A stretch of DNA of 13,677 bases from Rickettsia typhi (GTDB lineage: Bacteria > Pseudomonadota > Alphaproteobacteria > Rickettsiales > Rickettsiaceae), in NCBI GenBank assembly GCA_945878545.1, contig CAMCTQ010000019.1, forward strand, positions 1 through 13,677, read 5' to 3'. The stretch's first letter is position 1; the number at the start of each line of letters is the position of its first letter. The position numbers and the translations under genes are program-made. The notes under the pieces were generated by a model, which saw only the letters and a list, made by a program, of their open reading frames with translations, was not told where the DNA came from and made no database searches. Positions 1 through 10,600 of the stretch are shown here, piece by piece.

Positions 1-3000
1 ATCATCTAGTATAGCTGAATATAAGATATTAGCCTGTTCTTCTTTGCTCTTGTCACTTACTACCATTTCAGCAAAATCATTAGGATTTTTTTTGGCATAC
101 GCTTCACGTATTTCCTTTCTTACTGGGTCTTTCTCAGGTATAACCTCAACACGTTGATAGGCAAAGTTTTTGTCGCCGACTTTTGGTTCTACTGCTGTTT
201 CTATTGGTGGCACTGGCAACGGTTTTGCTTTCTTCTTGAGTACGGGTGGTTCTACTAGTTGTGCTTGCTCTACTAAGACGGCTGCATGTAGCTTAGGTAA
301 ATCTTGAGTTTTTTTAGGATCTAAAGTTTTGGGAGCATGAGATTGCCCAACTTCTGCTAACTTAGTTACTCTTAAATCAACTCGTTCAATGTCATGAATA
401 ATATTTTCAGCTAGCACTTTATCGGTATTATTATAACTTTTCATATTTTGCAATAAAAGACCTTTGACAAGCTTCATTTGCATATTACGTTCACCTTCAG
501 TGCTACCTTCTAAGTCAAGCAACGGTTTCAGTCCCTTATATACTTTGTTATTGTCTGGTAGTTTTGCTACTAGCTCTTTAATACCTTCTAGAGCAGCCTG
601 GGCATCATGCTTTCTTCCGCCTGTTGCCACTATCTTATCTAAAACATTATCAAGAACTTGTTGATATCTTGATCCGTTTCTGTTAAGCAACATACTATGA
701 TTTTCAACATCCGCTTGAATTGCAGAATTTTGCGCTTTTTTAACTGCATCATACAGCTCTTGTATAGAACCCGCTCCATCAATTGCTTCCATAAGATTTT
801 GGACAGCTATTTTGCGTCCTTTAGATAATGAGCTAGATTTATCGTTTTGATAATCCTCTATAGCACCTTTGATATTATTTTTAACAATATCTAAATTCTT
901 ATCTGTTGGTGTCAAAACAGCCCTTTCTTCTGGACTTAAAGTTCTCAGAGTATCCCTATCAGCTTTTTGTCTCCAAAACTCTAAATATTCTGGTCTAACA
1001 TCTTCTGCAGATATTGTTCTTTCCAAGGAAGCTGATTTTGCACCTCTGAGTAATAGATTTGCTTGGACATCTGCTAATTTACTTGCAACTGTTAGGTCTG
1101 AATCCTTAAGCATTGCACTAGATTTTTGGGTTTTAGTTAATGCCTGCTCATAATTTAGCATTGACCTATTAGCCTTTGCTGCTTGAACTTTTTCTAATTT
1201 TTCTTTTAATCCCTCAGTGTTTTTAAATAACTCAGTTTTAATTATCTCTTGATTACCAGAATGCTTAGCACTTAGGTCTTTCCACGTATCCGAAAATTCC
1301 TTATTCCATTTTTTGTGATTTTCTTTTTTCACTAAAGGGTCTTGTTGCTCTGGAACCTTAGATTGTTTTAATAGTATGAAAGCTTGCCTTAAGTCCCCTT
1401 CTAACTGTTTACCTTGAACAGAAGTTAAATTCTCTTGCTCAAGATGCTGATGATATCTCTTCAGTAATTTTTTTCCAGAATCAGTTACTGGCTGACCCGT
1501 AGAGGTTTGAAGTTTTTTTCTTAAATCACTCTCATCTAGGATCTGTACCGTTAGGCCTTTTGCTGCTTGACGACCGGCTCTACCTTGAATTTGTCCTTCA
1601 ACTCTTCTAAAATCTGCATATCCAGTTACTACACATAAGCCACTTTCATGATCAGGATTAATATCAGTACCACGGCTCATACGAGGCGTAGCAATGGTAA
1701 TCATACCTTTTTGACCAGCAAGCCGTGTTTCTGGGTCGATATCTTTCTTGACACTATCAACCATTTGTACTTGGTCATTCGGACGACGTTTGCTAATTGC
1801 CTCATACATTGCCCTGGCTTCTTCGTCATTTTCACAAACTATGAGTAATGGTTGCCTAGAACTAGGATCTCCTGGTAGCTTATCTACAAACTTATTAATT
1901 TTATCAAGATGCTCTTCTTTGCCTTTGGCAAACTGAGGCTCTAAATCTGTTCGATTATGAGCTTGGTGCTTTGGCACTTGAAAGGCTTGTATATCTTTAC
2001 TATAACCAGAAAGTTCAACATCGTAACCATATGTACCAGTGTAACCGTTAAGTCTATCGTAACCATCTATAAAATTTTTCACAGTTTGCGATGATACTAC
2101 TTCAGATTCTGCATTAATAACAAATTTATGAGGGGACCCCACTGCACTGCTTGTGCGCTCCTTTTCTAATCTTGCATGAAGACATTGATGGATTCCTCCG
2201 CTATAGACATTGTCAGTAATTAAGCTATTAGCTAATACTTTTGCTGTGGAAATTTTTACTATACCATCTTTGGTATTTACTTCTTCGCTAACTACTCTGA
2301 AATCCCTGCCTTCCTGTAAGTTGCTTGCTTGATAAGCAGCTGCCAATAACTCACCAAGTTTTTCGGAATTTTTACCAGGCTCACTATCTCCTCCTGCATA
2401 TTTAGCCATTTTTTTAACAAACAAATCCCACTCAGCTGGATTATTTATTCCAAAAGCTTTGTAATTATCTGCCGCTATTTCTCTTTGCATCATTTCAACC
2501 AATTCACCCATAGTTTTGGTTTGACATTCTTGCTTGTGATTAGCTACAAAACCGTTTGCAGCTTCATAAACTATTTTATATTGACTATCTGTAGCCTTAT
2601 CTAACATCTCTCTTGGTTTAGCAAGACGCATAACTGTAGTCATGTTAGCTGCTGCATCAAATTCGTCAGCTACCAAAGCCGTTTTAGTTTTTGGTAATGC
2701 ATCACCATGCTCAAAAGACATATTTTGTTTATATAGTGATAGATCTGGTATAGTAGAGTAATTTATACCACCAACAGAATATTGCTCCTTAGTGGATGTC
2801 TGGCTAATAGGGTCTTTAGAATATTTTGTTCCTACATAGTCAAAAAATTTGGCATTTTCCTCAATATCACGTCTTGCTAAGTCTATATTTGAGGTAGTAA
2901 CATCAACACTATGACCAGAAGCTGCTAGCACGGAGGCTGAAATAGCACTAATTATTGATTTACCCTGCCCAGTTTGCACTTCATTAACAACATGGCTTCC

Positions 3001-6000
3001 AGCTCTAAAGTTATTCATTATGGCAAGCATTTGGGTAGAATTAGCAAACTTACCACTAACACGATACATACTCTCTCTTGCAACTGCCATATAACCAAGC
3101 ATTGCTTCTTTTTTCTCAAGCGGACTCGCTCCATCATTTTGCAGTGTTTCTCTGTAACTTTGGCCAAGTTTTTGCAATTGCTCCCGATCTAAATGCCTAA
3201 CATGATCTTCACCGAATTTATTAACAGCTAGAAAATCTTCTAGTAATTCTTTCTTCTCATTCAGAAGAATAGTGTTTTCTATTCGCTGATCTTTATCCGT
3301 AGATGATATTAATTTTAATTGATTAATTTTTTCAACGACCGTCTCGGTACTAAACTGGTCCTTAAGACCCTGAGGAGTTCTTTTACCATGAGGATCAGTC
3401 TCTAAAAGCGTTATATTGCCACCAGGACCTAACTCTTTAGTTAATACTGCAACATTAGCAAATAACTCTCCCCTTTCGTACCTAGCAGCTAATTTTCCAA
3501 GATCTATAGGATCCATTGATTTAAGCGTTGATACAAGATCACCTATTTGTTTTGATTTAAGATGTGGCTGGACTTCATAAGCATGGGCAAGAATTGTACT
3601 GATATTTCTTTTATCTACTTTGCTCCCATACATTCCGTTTAGCGCAGCAGGGTTGATACCAGTACTATTACACATTTTAATTATAGTAGGCTCTAAACTA
3701 GGATCAGCACAAGCTTTCTGGAGGTGTTCTAAATTTGCTGGTACATTTTGTGACCTTGAATTTAATTTTATAATTTCAGTAGCTGGTATATGCTTGTGCT
3801 GGTTGCAAATATTAACTAAATTATCCAACTTCTCTGGATCCACATTTTTATCCATTGACCACTGCAACACCGCATCTCGATCTTTTTTGTTATCTAACTT
3901 ACATACCTGATAAGTTCTATCAACAAAATTCTCAATATTAGATTCATAAGATTTTTTATAATTAGAGGTCAGTAAATCTACTGCCTCACTGGCCACTGGA
4001 CCTGTCTGTAATTTTGATGTTAGAAGAGCAAACGAACCTGGTTGCATTTTTGGAGACAACGTTAAAAGAGCAGCTTTTTCTTTAGGAAATTCTCGCAAAT
4101 TGCCATTGACAACAATTTCGTATAGCTTATTAGCAACGTCAAAGCTTTCCTTGGATTTAAAATTATTGTTTGTATCACCAGGAATAGAGTAATATAACTC
4201 ACCATTTTTTTCTAATGTTTCCTTGCTTTTTTCTATCTGATCTAAAAGATCTGTTAAACGCCCTATAGCTTTTGGGTTAGTAATAAGAGAAGTGGTTTTT
4301 AACGAATCTATAAACTCTTTAGCATTTTCATCAAGACCTTCACTCTTACCAGTTAATTTATATTTAATAGCCTGGTTTACATCAAAATTAACGCCCCCTG
4401 CAAACAATCTCTGCAAATCCTCAATTTTTAAAGGATTCCCATCTCTACCTTCTGTAATTGAACGAAGAATATTATTAACCTCTAGAATGTTAGCTTGCGT
4501 TTCTTGATGAGTTTTTCTTCCCCCATTTGCGGCATATTCTTGTTCATATTTTTGAATTGCTTTTGTTATATCTTCTTTTTTTCTAGCTCCTGTTAAATCA
4601 TCTTCAATCGATTTAAATGCTGGATTAAGAAGCATTGCAGCCTTTAAATCCAGCATTTCCTTGTTAAAGGTAAAATCTGAATTGAAAGAAATATCATATT
4701 TTTTAGCGCTAAACTCTCTATGTATATAAGATTTAGGATCTTTTTCACCTTCGGGTATATTACTAATAGCGTCATATAATTCAGTTTTCGGTGTTACGTG
4801 CTTGATTAAATGATAGTTAGTAGTTTTGTCTACTTCATCGTACTCAGCCCCCAATTTATCCAACTTATGTATATCTTTTAGTCCATCTAGCACTTCCTTG
4901 GGCAATGCCGTACCTACTTCACTTGGATCCACTTTTTCTTTAAGAGCGGCTCTCCATAAATTAGAACTAAAAGCCTCTGACTCTTTATCAAGGGTAGTAA
5001 CTAGTGCAGCAAATTTTTTAGGATCATCAGCAAAACGAAGTGCGGCAAAAAAATGTTCTCTTGCCTCACCTTCTAAAGATTTGCTAGCTTCGATCACTGC
5101 AGACATCGTCTCTATTTGCTTTGCCCCCCAACCAGCTGGGCCCTCTGCCATTTCTTTAGAAGGTAGCACGCTATTTAAAATTGCATGCATTTCTCCTATA
5201 GATCTTATGTTTGGATTTAAGGCATAATGGTCTACTCCATCAATAGTTTCTTTTTTGATGCAATTTTGAGTAAACTCTAATAAAAATTTCTTGATTTCAG
5301 GATGAGCTTCTGAATCCATATTATTCAGGTAAGGCCCTATTTTTGACGTTATATCACGCATATGATCTTTGTCTTTCAAAGCACCGGAATCTTTGTCAGA
5401 CAGGGCTATCATATAACCCACATTGCTCAGTAATTGTAATTCATTGTATATTCTAGCACTACCTCCACCCACTCTTTCTTTAAAAATATTACCCTTGCTA
5501 CATTTGGTATTGAGATTGGCGTTAACATACCTACTCTCATCGAATTGTTCTCCTGTTTTAATTGAATCTAATAATGATAGTTCATGTGCTTTGGCCAATA
5601 TCTGTTCATTAGTTAAATTCAAATCGGCTTTTGATATTTTACTCATAGAATTACATTCCTGATCAACTATCGGAAGATCAGCGTATCTTTTCATATAAAA
5701 TGCTGAATTATACGAATCTAATTTTACAGAATTAATTTTATCTATTTGCTCAGATTGATCAGAAGCCGTAGAAATAATATACTGCATTCTAGCCAATGCA
5801 GTTCTAGGATCTTCAAACCCAATATTGCAACATGGCTCGTCTCTGTTAGAAGTTGGCATAAGTTGAAGCAATTTATCTTTTTTACTCTGCGCAACATCAA
5901 GTCCTTTTACAAAAGATGTATAAGAACTATATGCACTCTCTACTTCTGAAAAAGACATTACACACTTAGGATCATGATGAGTAGGCCTGATAATGATTTC

Positions 6001-7419
6001 ATGAAATTGTCTAAATTCTTCGGGTGATAAATTAGTTAACCTATTCAGTGCAGCAAGCTCTTTTCCCTCAATAAAACAGCTTAAATCTTTTCTGTTTCTA
6101 AGTATTGCATCATGAATAAAATTGCTAACTTTCTCAGCTTGCTCAGGATCTCCTGGAAAAGCTTCATTTATTGTTTTTGATAAAGCCGCTAATTTTTCCT
6201 TAAATATTTCCTTTGCAGCTGGATCGTTACCATAATAATCAAAATTATATTCTTTTGGAGACTTAAGGTTTCCCGCTTCATTAAAAAATGCATCTACCAG
6301 AAAATCCTTTTCTGCCTTCGCCAGTAATTGCGCTGCTTTGTTCTTTTTTGCTGGAGAAGCAACAGAATTAGAAATAAAAGCTTTTTTGTTACCTAGCCCC
6401 CAAAGTTTTTCTACATCAGGATTGTCAGGAAAATAATAATGATCCACAGCTACAAAACTTGGATCTTTTCTACGTTCCATCTGCGCTAGATGCATATCTT
6501 TTACTATAGTTTTATCATAATGCAGGATCAGATGCTCCGGATTATCTGGGTGTGCACCAATTGCAAATCCTGGTGGTAACGATAAAGGGTCTCTATTATC
6601 TATAATACCCCCACTAAAATAATCTGGATGTTTACTTATCTCTGCCAAGGCCTCTTTGGAAAGATATCTAATGCCAGGAGAATCAGGATTTTGATTAAGT
6701 AAATTCCTGGCAGGATCTTCCCCAAGTTTATTCTCTAAGAACGAGGTAATATATGGTGTCTGAGCCTCTGGGAATGTTTCGTCAGGTAATTGGTTTTTAA
6801 GAGCTTTATTTATGTTATAACTTTGTTTCTCCCTGATAACATCATAGTCTCGTTCTAATTCTTCCCATATTCCTTTGTCTGCAACAATATTTTTACTTTG
6901 TATATAGGCTGTAAATTTTTCTTTACTACTTGATTCATTAACTAATTCCTCTATCTGAACTTCATTTAGACCCGAAAATTTACTTTTAAAATAAGTGGTT
7001 TTTATTACCCTATCTTCTATTTTTTCCTTAGCCTTACTAAGATCTTCTACGTATTTTGTCGCTTGTTCCTCACTAAGACCATCTTCGAGCATCAAACTAT
7101 TTTTCAAAAGGTTTTTTGCTATAGCTTCTTTAGCTTGTTTATAAGTGACAAGATTTTCAGCTGAAACATTTACGTTAACCTTATTTTGCTGCTGTTCTTG
7201 TTGTTGCTCTTGCTGCTGTTCTTGTTGCTGTTCAACTTCTGGTGATTGAGCACGAAGTCTTTGCCCTTTCCAAGCAGCTCCTTTAGATCCTTTATCTACG
7301 ACAATGGCTTCCTTGTCTCTGCTGACCTCAACATCTGGTACAACAATTAACGCACGATCTTTTTCAATCTTTAACTTATCAAGACGCTCTCTATGTATAT
7401 CTTCCTGGGACTTTGCCAT
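1..7419 (-). CDS. Giant protein with internal SecA-like ATPase motor (C-terminus beyond window)
   Basis: An open frame of 2,473 codons without a stop runs off the left edge. The start is the ATG at 7419-7417 with a weak AGG upstream; no other ATG lies before the in-frame stop at 7473-7471. No signal peptide is visible, so it is probably cytosolic at synthesis. Residues 63-78 are (EQQQ)x4. Residues ~80-1430 are mostly helical and match no family I know. Residues ~1435-1990 follow SecA in order: RESMYRVSGK before the nucleotide site, Walker A TGQGKS (1483-1488), VDVTTSNIDLARRD (1505-1518, SecA VxVVTVNDYLAxRD), Walker B DEFD (1585-1588), GGIHQ (1741-1745, SecA DGLHQ), YTGT (1793-1796, SecA MTGT), ATPRMSRGTDI (1910-1920) and QIQGRAGRQ (1943-1951). 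After this come a helical charged region and a proline-rich stretch (~2361-2415). Ordinary SecA is about 900 residues and begins near its motor, so this is not the housekeeping translocase. SecA-type homology is confident; function is unknown. Confidence 0.9.
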   Translation of the reverse strand, partial: MAKSQEDIHRERLDKLKIEKDRALIVVPDVEVSRDKEAIVVDKGSKGAAWKGQRLRAQSPEVEQQQEQQQEQQQEQQQNKVNVNVSAENLVTYKQAKEAIAKNLLKNSLMLEDGLSEEQATKYVEDLSKAKEKIEDRVIKTTYFKSKFSGLNEVQIEELVNESSSKEKFTAYIQSKNIVADKGIWEELERDYDVIREKQSYNINKALKNQLPDETFPEAQTPYITSFLENKLGEDPARNLLNQNPDSPGIRYLSKEALAEISKHPDYFSGGIIDNRDPLSLPPGFAIGAHPDNPEHLILHYDKTIVKDMHLAQMERRKDPSFVAVDHYYFPDNPDVEKLWGLGNKKAFISNSVASPAKKNKAAQLLAKAEKDFLVDAFFNEAGNLKSPKEYNFDYYGNDPAAKEIFKEKLAALSKTINEAFPGDPEQAEKVSNFIHDAILRNRKDLSCFIEGKELAALNRLTNLSPEEFRQFHEIIIRPTHHDPKCVMSFSEVESAYSSYTSFVKGLDVAQSKKDKLLQLMPTSNRDEPCCNIGFEDPRTALARMQYIISTASDQSEQIDKINSVKLDSYNSAFYMKRYADLPIVDQECNSMSKISKADLNLTNEQILAKAHELSLLDSIKTGEQFDESRYVNANLNTKCSKGNIFKERVGGGSARIYNELQLLSNVGYMIALSDKDSGALKDKDHMRDITSKIGPYLNNMDSEAHPEIKKFLLEFTQNCIKKETIDGVDHYALNPNIRSIGEMHAILNSVLPSKEMAEGPAGWGAKQIETMSAVIEASKSLEGEAREHFFAALRFADDPKKFAALVTTLDKESEAFSSNLWRAALKEKVDPSEVGTALPKEVLDGLKDIHKLDKLGAEYDEVDKTTNYHLIKHVTPKTELYDAISNIPEGEKDPKSYIHREFSAKKYDISFNSDFTFNKEMLDLKAAMLLNPAFKSIEDDLTGARKKEDITKAIQKYEQEYAANGGRKTHQETQANILEVNNILRSITEGRDGNPLKIEDLQRLFAGGVNFDVNQAIKYKLTGKSEGLDENAKEFIDSLKTTSLITNPKAIGRLTDLLDQIEKSKETLEKNGELYYSIPGDTNNNFKSKESFDVANKLYEIVVNGNLREFPKEKAALLTLSPKMQPGSFALLTSKLQTGPVASEAVDLLTSNYKKSYESNIENFVDRTYQVCKLDNKKDRDAVLQWSMDKNVDPEKLDNLVNICNQHKHIPATEIIKLNSRSQNVPANLEHLQKACADPSLEPTIIKMCNSTGINPAALNGMYGSKVDKRNISTILAHAYEVQPHLKSKQIGDLVSTLKSMDPIDLGKLAARYERGELFANVAVLTKELGPGGNITLLETDPHGKRTPQGLKDQFSTETVVEKINQLKLISSTDKDQRIENTILLNEKKELLEDFLAVNKFGEDHVRHLDREQLQKLGQSYRETLQNDGASPLEKKEAMLGYMAVARESMYRVSGKFANSTQMLAIMNNFRAGSHVVNEVQTGQGKSIISAISASVLAASGHSVDVTTSNIDLARRDIEENAKFFDYVGTKYSKDPISQTSTKEQYSVGGINYSTIPDLSLYKQNMSFEHGDALPKTKTALVADEFDAAANMTTVMRLAKPREMLDKATDSQYKIVYEAANGFVANHKQECQTKTMGELVEMMQREIAADNYKAFGINNPAEWDLFVKKMAKYAGGDSEPGKNSEKLGELLAAAYQASNLQEGRDFRVVSEEVNTKDGIVKISTAKVLANSLITDNVYSGGIHQCLHARLEKERTSSAVGSPHKFVINAESEVVSSQTVKNFIDGYDRLNGYTGTYGYDVELSGYSKDIQAFQVPKHQAHNRTDLEPQFAKGKEEHLDKINKFVDKLPGDPSSRQPLLIVCENDEEARAMYEAISKRRPNDQVQMVDSVKKDIDPETRLAGQKGMITIATPRMSRGTDINPDHESGLCVVTGYADFRRVEGQIQGRAGRQAAKGLTVQILDESDLRKKLQTSTGQPVTDSGKKLLKRYHQHLEQENLTSVQGKQLEGDLRQAFILLKQSKVPEQQDPLVKKENHKKWNKEFSDTWKDLSAKHSGNQEIIKTELFKNTEGLKEKLEKVQAAKANRSMLNYEQALTKTQKSSAMLKDSDLTVASKLADVQANLLLRGAKSASLERTISAEDVRPEYLEFWRQKADRDTLRTLSPEERAVLTPTDKNLDIVKNNIKGAIEDYQNDKSSSLSKGRKIAVQNLMEAIDGAGSIQELYDAVKKAQNSAIQADVENHSMLLNRNGSRYQQVLDNVLDKIVATGGRKHDAQAALEGIKELVAKLPDNNKVYKGLKPLLDLEGSTEGERNMQMKLVKGLLLQNMKSYNNTDKVLAENIIHDIERVDLRVTKLAEVGQSHAPKTLDPKKTQDLPKLHAAVLVEQAQLVEPPVLKKKAKPLPVPPIETAVEPKVGDKNFAYQRVEVIPEKDPVRKEIREAYAKKNPNDFAEMVVSDKSKEEQANILYSAILDD
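7186..7233 (-). repeat. Four tandem EQQQ codon repeats (12-bp unit) in the giant gene
   Basis: Four in-frame copies of a 12-base unit encode Glu-Gln-Gln-Gln, residues 63-78 of the giant protein. CAA and CAG codons and GAA and GAG codons are mixed, so the copies are not identical in DNA. The segment separates a basic N-terminal leader from the large helical region and is probably a flexible or coiled-coil linker. Gain or loss of a unit would keep the frame. Confidence 0.85.
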
Positions 7420-7616
7420 CAAATCAAACCTAATAAAATTCTTGAGTAACTTTTGCTTGAATATATAATACTACAAATCAACCCAATATTGATAAGGTTT
7501 TATAAAGTTTGAATACTGGAAATATATTTTTCTTGCCTATGATCATCACTTTCAGGGCGTTATTTTACGGTATATCTTCAAAATTCCTAAAAACTAGATA
7601 CACCCAAACAAGCTGA

Positions 7617-10600
7617 TTATTTAAATGATTCCAATTGCAACACATCTGTGCTATCAAAATAAAATCTTTCCGGCAAAGAAATTTTTGCTATAAACCCGTC
7701 TTCCATAGTGCAAAAAATCGATATTAAACTATTTGATTTTTCAGAATTTTTCTTATTATCCAAAATATTTATTAATTTTATCAGATCCTTTTTGTTTTTT
7801 GGGAATAGCTTAAGATCGTGCGTTACATTTTTGAGAATATCTTCTATAGAAGCAAAACTTCTAGCTGTAATCCTTGCCCCCCCCTTATCAATTAAAACAT
7901 CACAAGTAACAACTATAGATGCTTTGATACTTATCAGATGAGCGTAATCACGCATTATCTCTTCATTAAATATTGTAACTTCTATTATGCCGAAAGGGTC
8001 AGATAGCATTATCGTCACAAACCTACCGCGTTGTGACATTCTAGTGTCTTTTTTAATAATAACACCAGCAAGTTTTAGCAGATACGCCCCCTCGACAAGA
8101 TCATTTTTTACATAAACTGAATTCTTTATACCATATGTTTCAAATATTGGGGCATATACAGATAATGGGTGTTTTTCAAGGAATAGCCCCATTACCTCAA
8201 ATTCATGGTAAGCTAATTCTTTCTCATCTAATTCTTCCTTATTACTAAGCAAAACCTCATCACTAGCTTGACTCACTTTAATTAAACTAAATTGACTAGA
8301 TTTCTTTTCAGTATGATATGAAAGACTATATGCCATTAACTTTTGAACACTCAGCAACAAAGTATTTCTATTCAAATGAAGAGAATCAAAACATCCTGCT
8401 TTAATAATGTTTTCTAGCAATTTTCGATTAATCAATTTCGGAGGAATTCGTTCAATAAAATCAATTATACTTTTAAATTCTCCTTTTTCCTCTCTTATCT
8501 CAGCAACTTCTTGACCAAAACTAACTGTAACACCTTTAATAGCCCCGAGAGCAAATATAATTGACCTAGAATCATCCTTGTTTTTCTTTATTCTAAAATA
8601 CCCATGCGACTCGTTTATAGAAGGAGGTATAATTTTAATATCAAATATTTTTGCTTCTTGAAGAAAAATATTGATCTTATCACTATTATCAATATCCAAG
8701 TTCATTGCAGCTACTAAGAACTCCGTAGGGAAATTAGCCTTTAAAAAAGCAGTTTGGTACGAAATAACTCCGTATGCCGAAGCGTGAGCTTTGTTAAACC
8801 CGTAACCAGCAAATTTGGCTACCTTTGCAAATATTGATCTAGCTTGGTCTGCTGGAACATTATTTTTTATTGCACCGCTAACAAAAATCTCTTCTTGCGC
8901 ATCCATCTCGCTTTTTACTTTTTTACCCATAGCACGCCTCAGTAAATCAGCAGAACCCAAACTATATCCTGATAATTTACGAGCTATTTCTAACACCTGC
9001 TCTTGGTAAATAATAACGCCATAAGTTGATTGCAAAATCGGCATAAGTAGGGGGTGCAAATAATCAGCTTCTTGTTGTCCATGTTTACACGCTATGAATG
9101 CTGGAATATTATCCATAGGGCCTGGCCTATAAAGAGCACCAAGAGCAATAATATCTCCAATATTATCGGGCCTGAGTTTCCGAAGAGTGCTTTTCATACC
9201 CACGCTTTCAAACTGGAATACTCCGGTGCCGATTCCTTTTGATAACATTTCAAAAGTTTTTTTATCATCAAAAGTTAATTTGTCTAGATCAATATCAATG
9301 CCCTGTTGTTTAAGTAGATCAAGACACTTAGTAATAACTGTAAGCGTTTGCAAACCCAGAAAATCAAATTTAATAAGCCCAGATAGTTCACAATATTTCA
9401 TTGAATATTGCACAATTAGCATATCAGAATTATTATCTCTACATAATGGTACGCTCTCTATCATATTCTCGTTGGCAATCACAATACCAGCAGCATGTGT
9501 TGAGGAGTGACGATGCAATCCTTCTAAAACTAGGGCCGCTTCCAAAACTTGTTTTATTAATTCATTGTCCCCATTTAAGTTGTATAAGCCGCTACCTTTC
9601 GCTGCATCTCGTAGTTCTGCAACTTCATTAATAGCCTGGCTCAAAGTAACAGGATTTACAGCATTAAAAGGTACAAGCTCAGTAAGGTAGTCAGCTATGG
9701 TATAACTAAGACCCAAAACTCTAGATACATCTTTAATAACAGCCTTAGCTTGTAGCTTACCAAATGTAATAATCTGACCAACTCTCCCTTCCCCATATTT
9801 CTGCCTAACGTAGGATATTACTTCCTCACGCCTTTCTTGACAAAAATCGATATCAAAATCAGGCATTGAAACACGCTCAGGATTTAAGAAACGCTCAAAA
9901 AGCAATCCAAATTTTATTGGATCAAGATCAGTAATTTGCAAACACCAAGCGATTATAGATCCAGCACCAGAACCGCGACCAGGCCCAACTGCGATGCCAT
10001 TTTCTTTGCTCCAACGAATAAAGTCAGATACTATCAAAAAATATCCTTGAAAATTCATTTTACAAATAATTTCTAGCTCGTATTCAAGGCGAGCGAAATA
10101 TTCTGCACGGATTATAGACTCTTCTGTTTTTGATGTATTATCTAAGGCAAATTTAAGTGCTAATTTTTTCTCTAATCCTTTTTGAGATTCAGATCTAATA
10201 AGATCTTCTTCGGAAATGCTACCATCAGTGAAATTTGGCAACGCTGGTTCTTTAGCCTCCGCCATTGCATAGATTCTTTTCACTAAATGTATACTATTTT
10301 CAATTGCCTCAGGTAAATCAGAAAATAATTCTATCATTTCATCAGCACTTTTAAAATAACACTGATTGCTTACCCTAGTTCTGCTTTGTTCATCTTTTAC
10401 GACCCCTTGGGAAATGCATAGTAATATATCGTGCGCATCGTGCATTTTTATATCACTAAACAAAACCTGGTTCGTTGCAATTAATGGAATCGACAGGTCG
10501 TTTGCTATCTTTAGGTACTCTGGCTCTATTTGTTTTTCGTCAGCTAAATTATGACGCATTATTTCAAAATAAAACCTATTACCAAAAATTGATATCAGTT

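Noticed and set aside
464..5949. Numerous plus-strand frames of 60-133 codons opposite the giant gene
   Set aside because: They are antisense shadows of the long minus-strand frame, with Ser/Leu/Ile-rich translations, no consistent binding sites and no family resemblance.
1..7419. Calling the giant gene secA
   Set aside because: Motor motifs match SecA, but size, architecture and lost segments do not fit the housekeeping translocase; the symbol would mislead.
7460..7486. Possible promoter for the giant gene (TTGGGT, 15 bases, TATATT on the minus strand)
   Set aside because: The spacing is too short and the -35 box poor. The dnaE to giant-gene spacer (7420-7616) shows no convincing promoter or terminator, so co-transcription or a cryptic promoter cannot be told apart.
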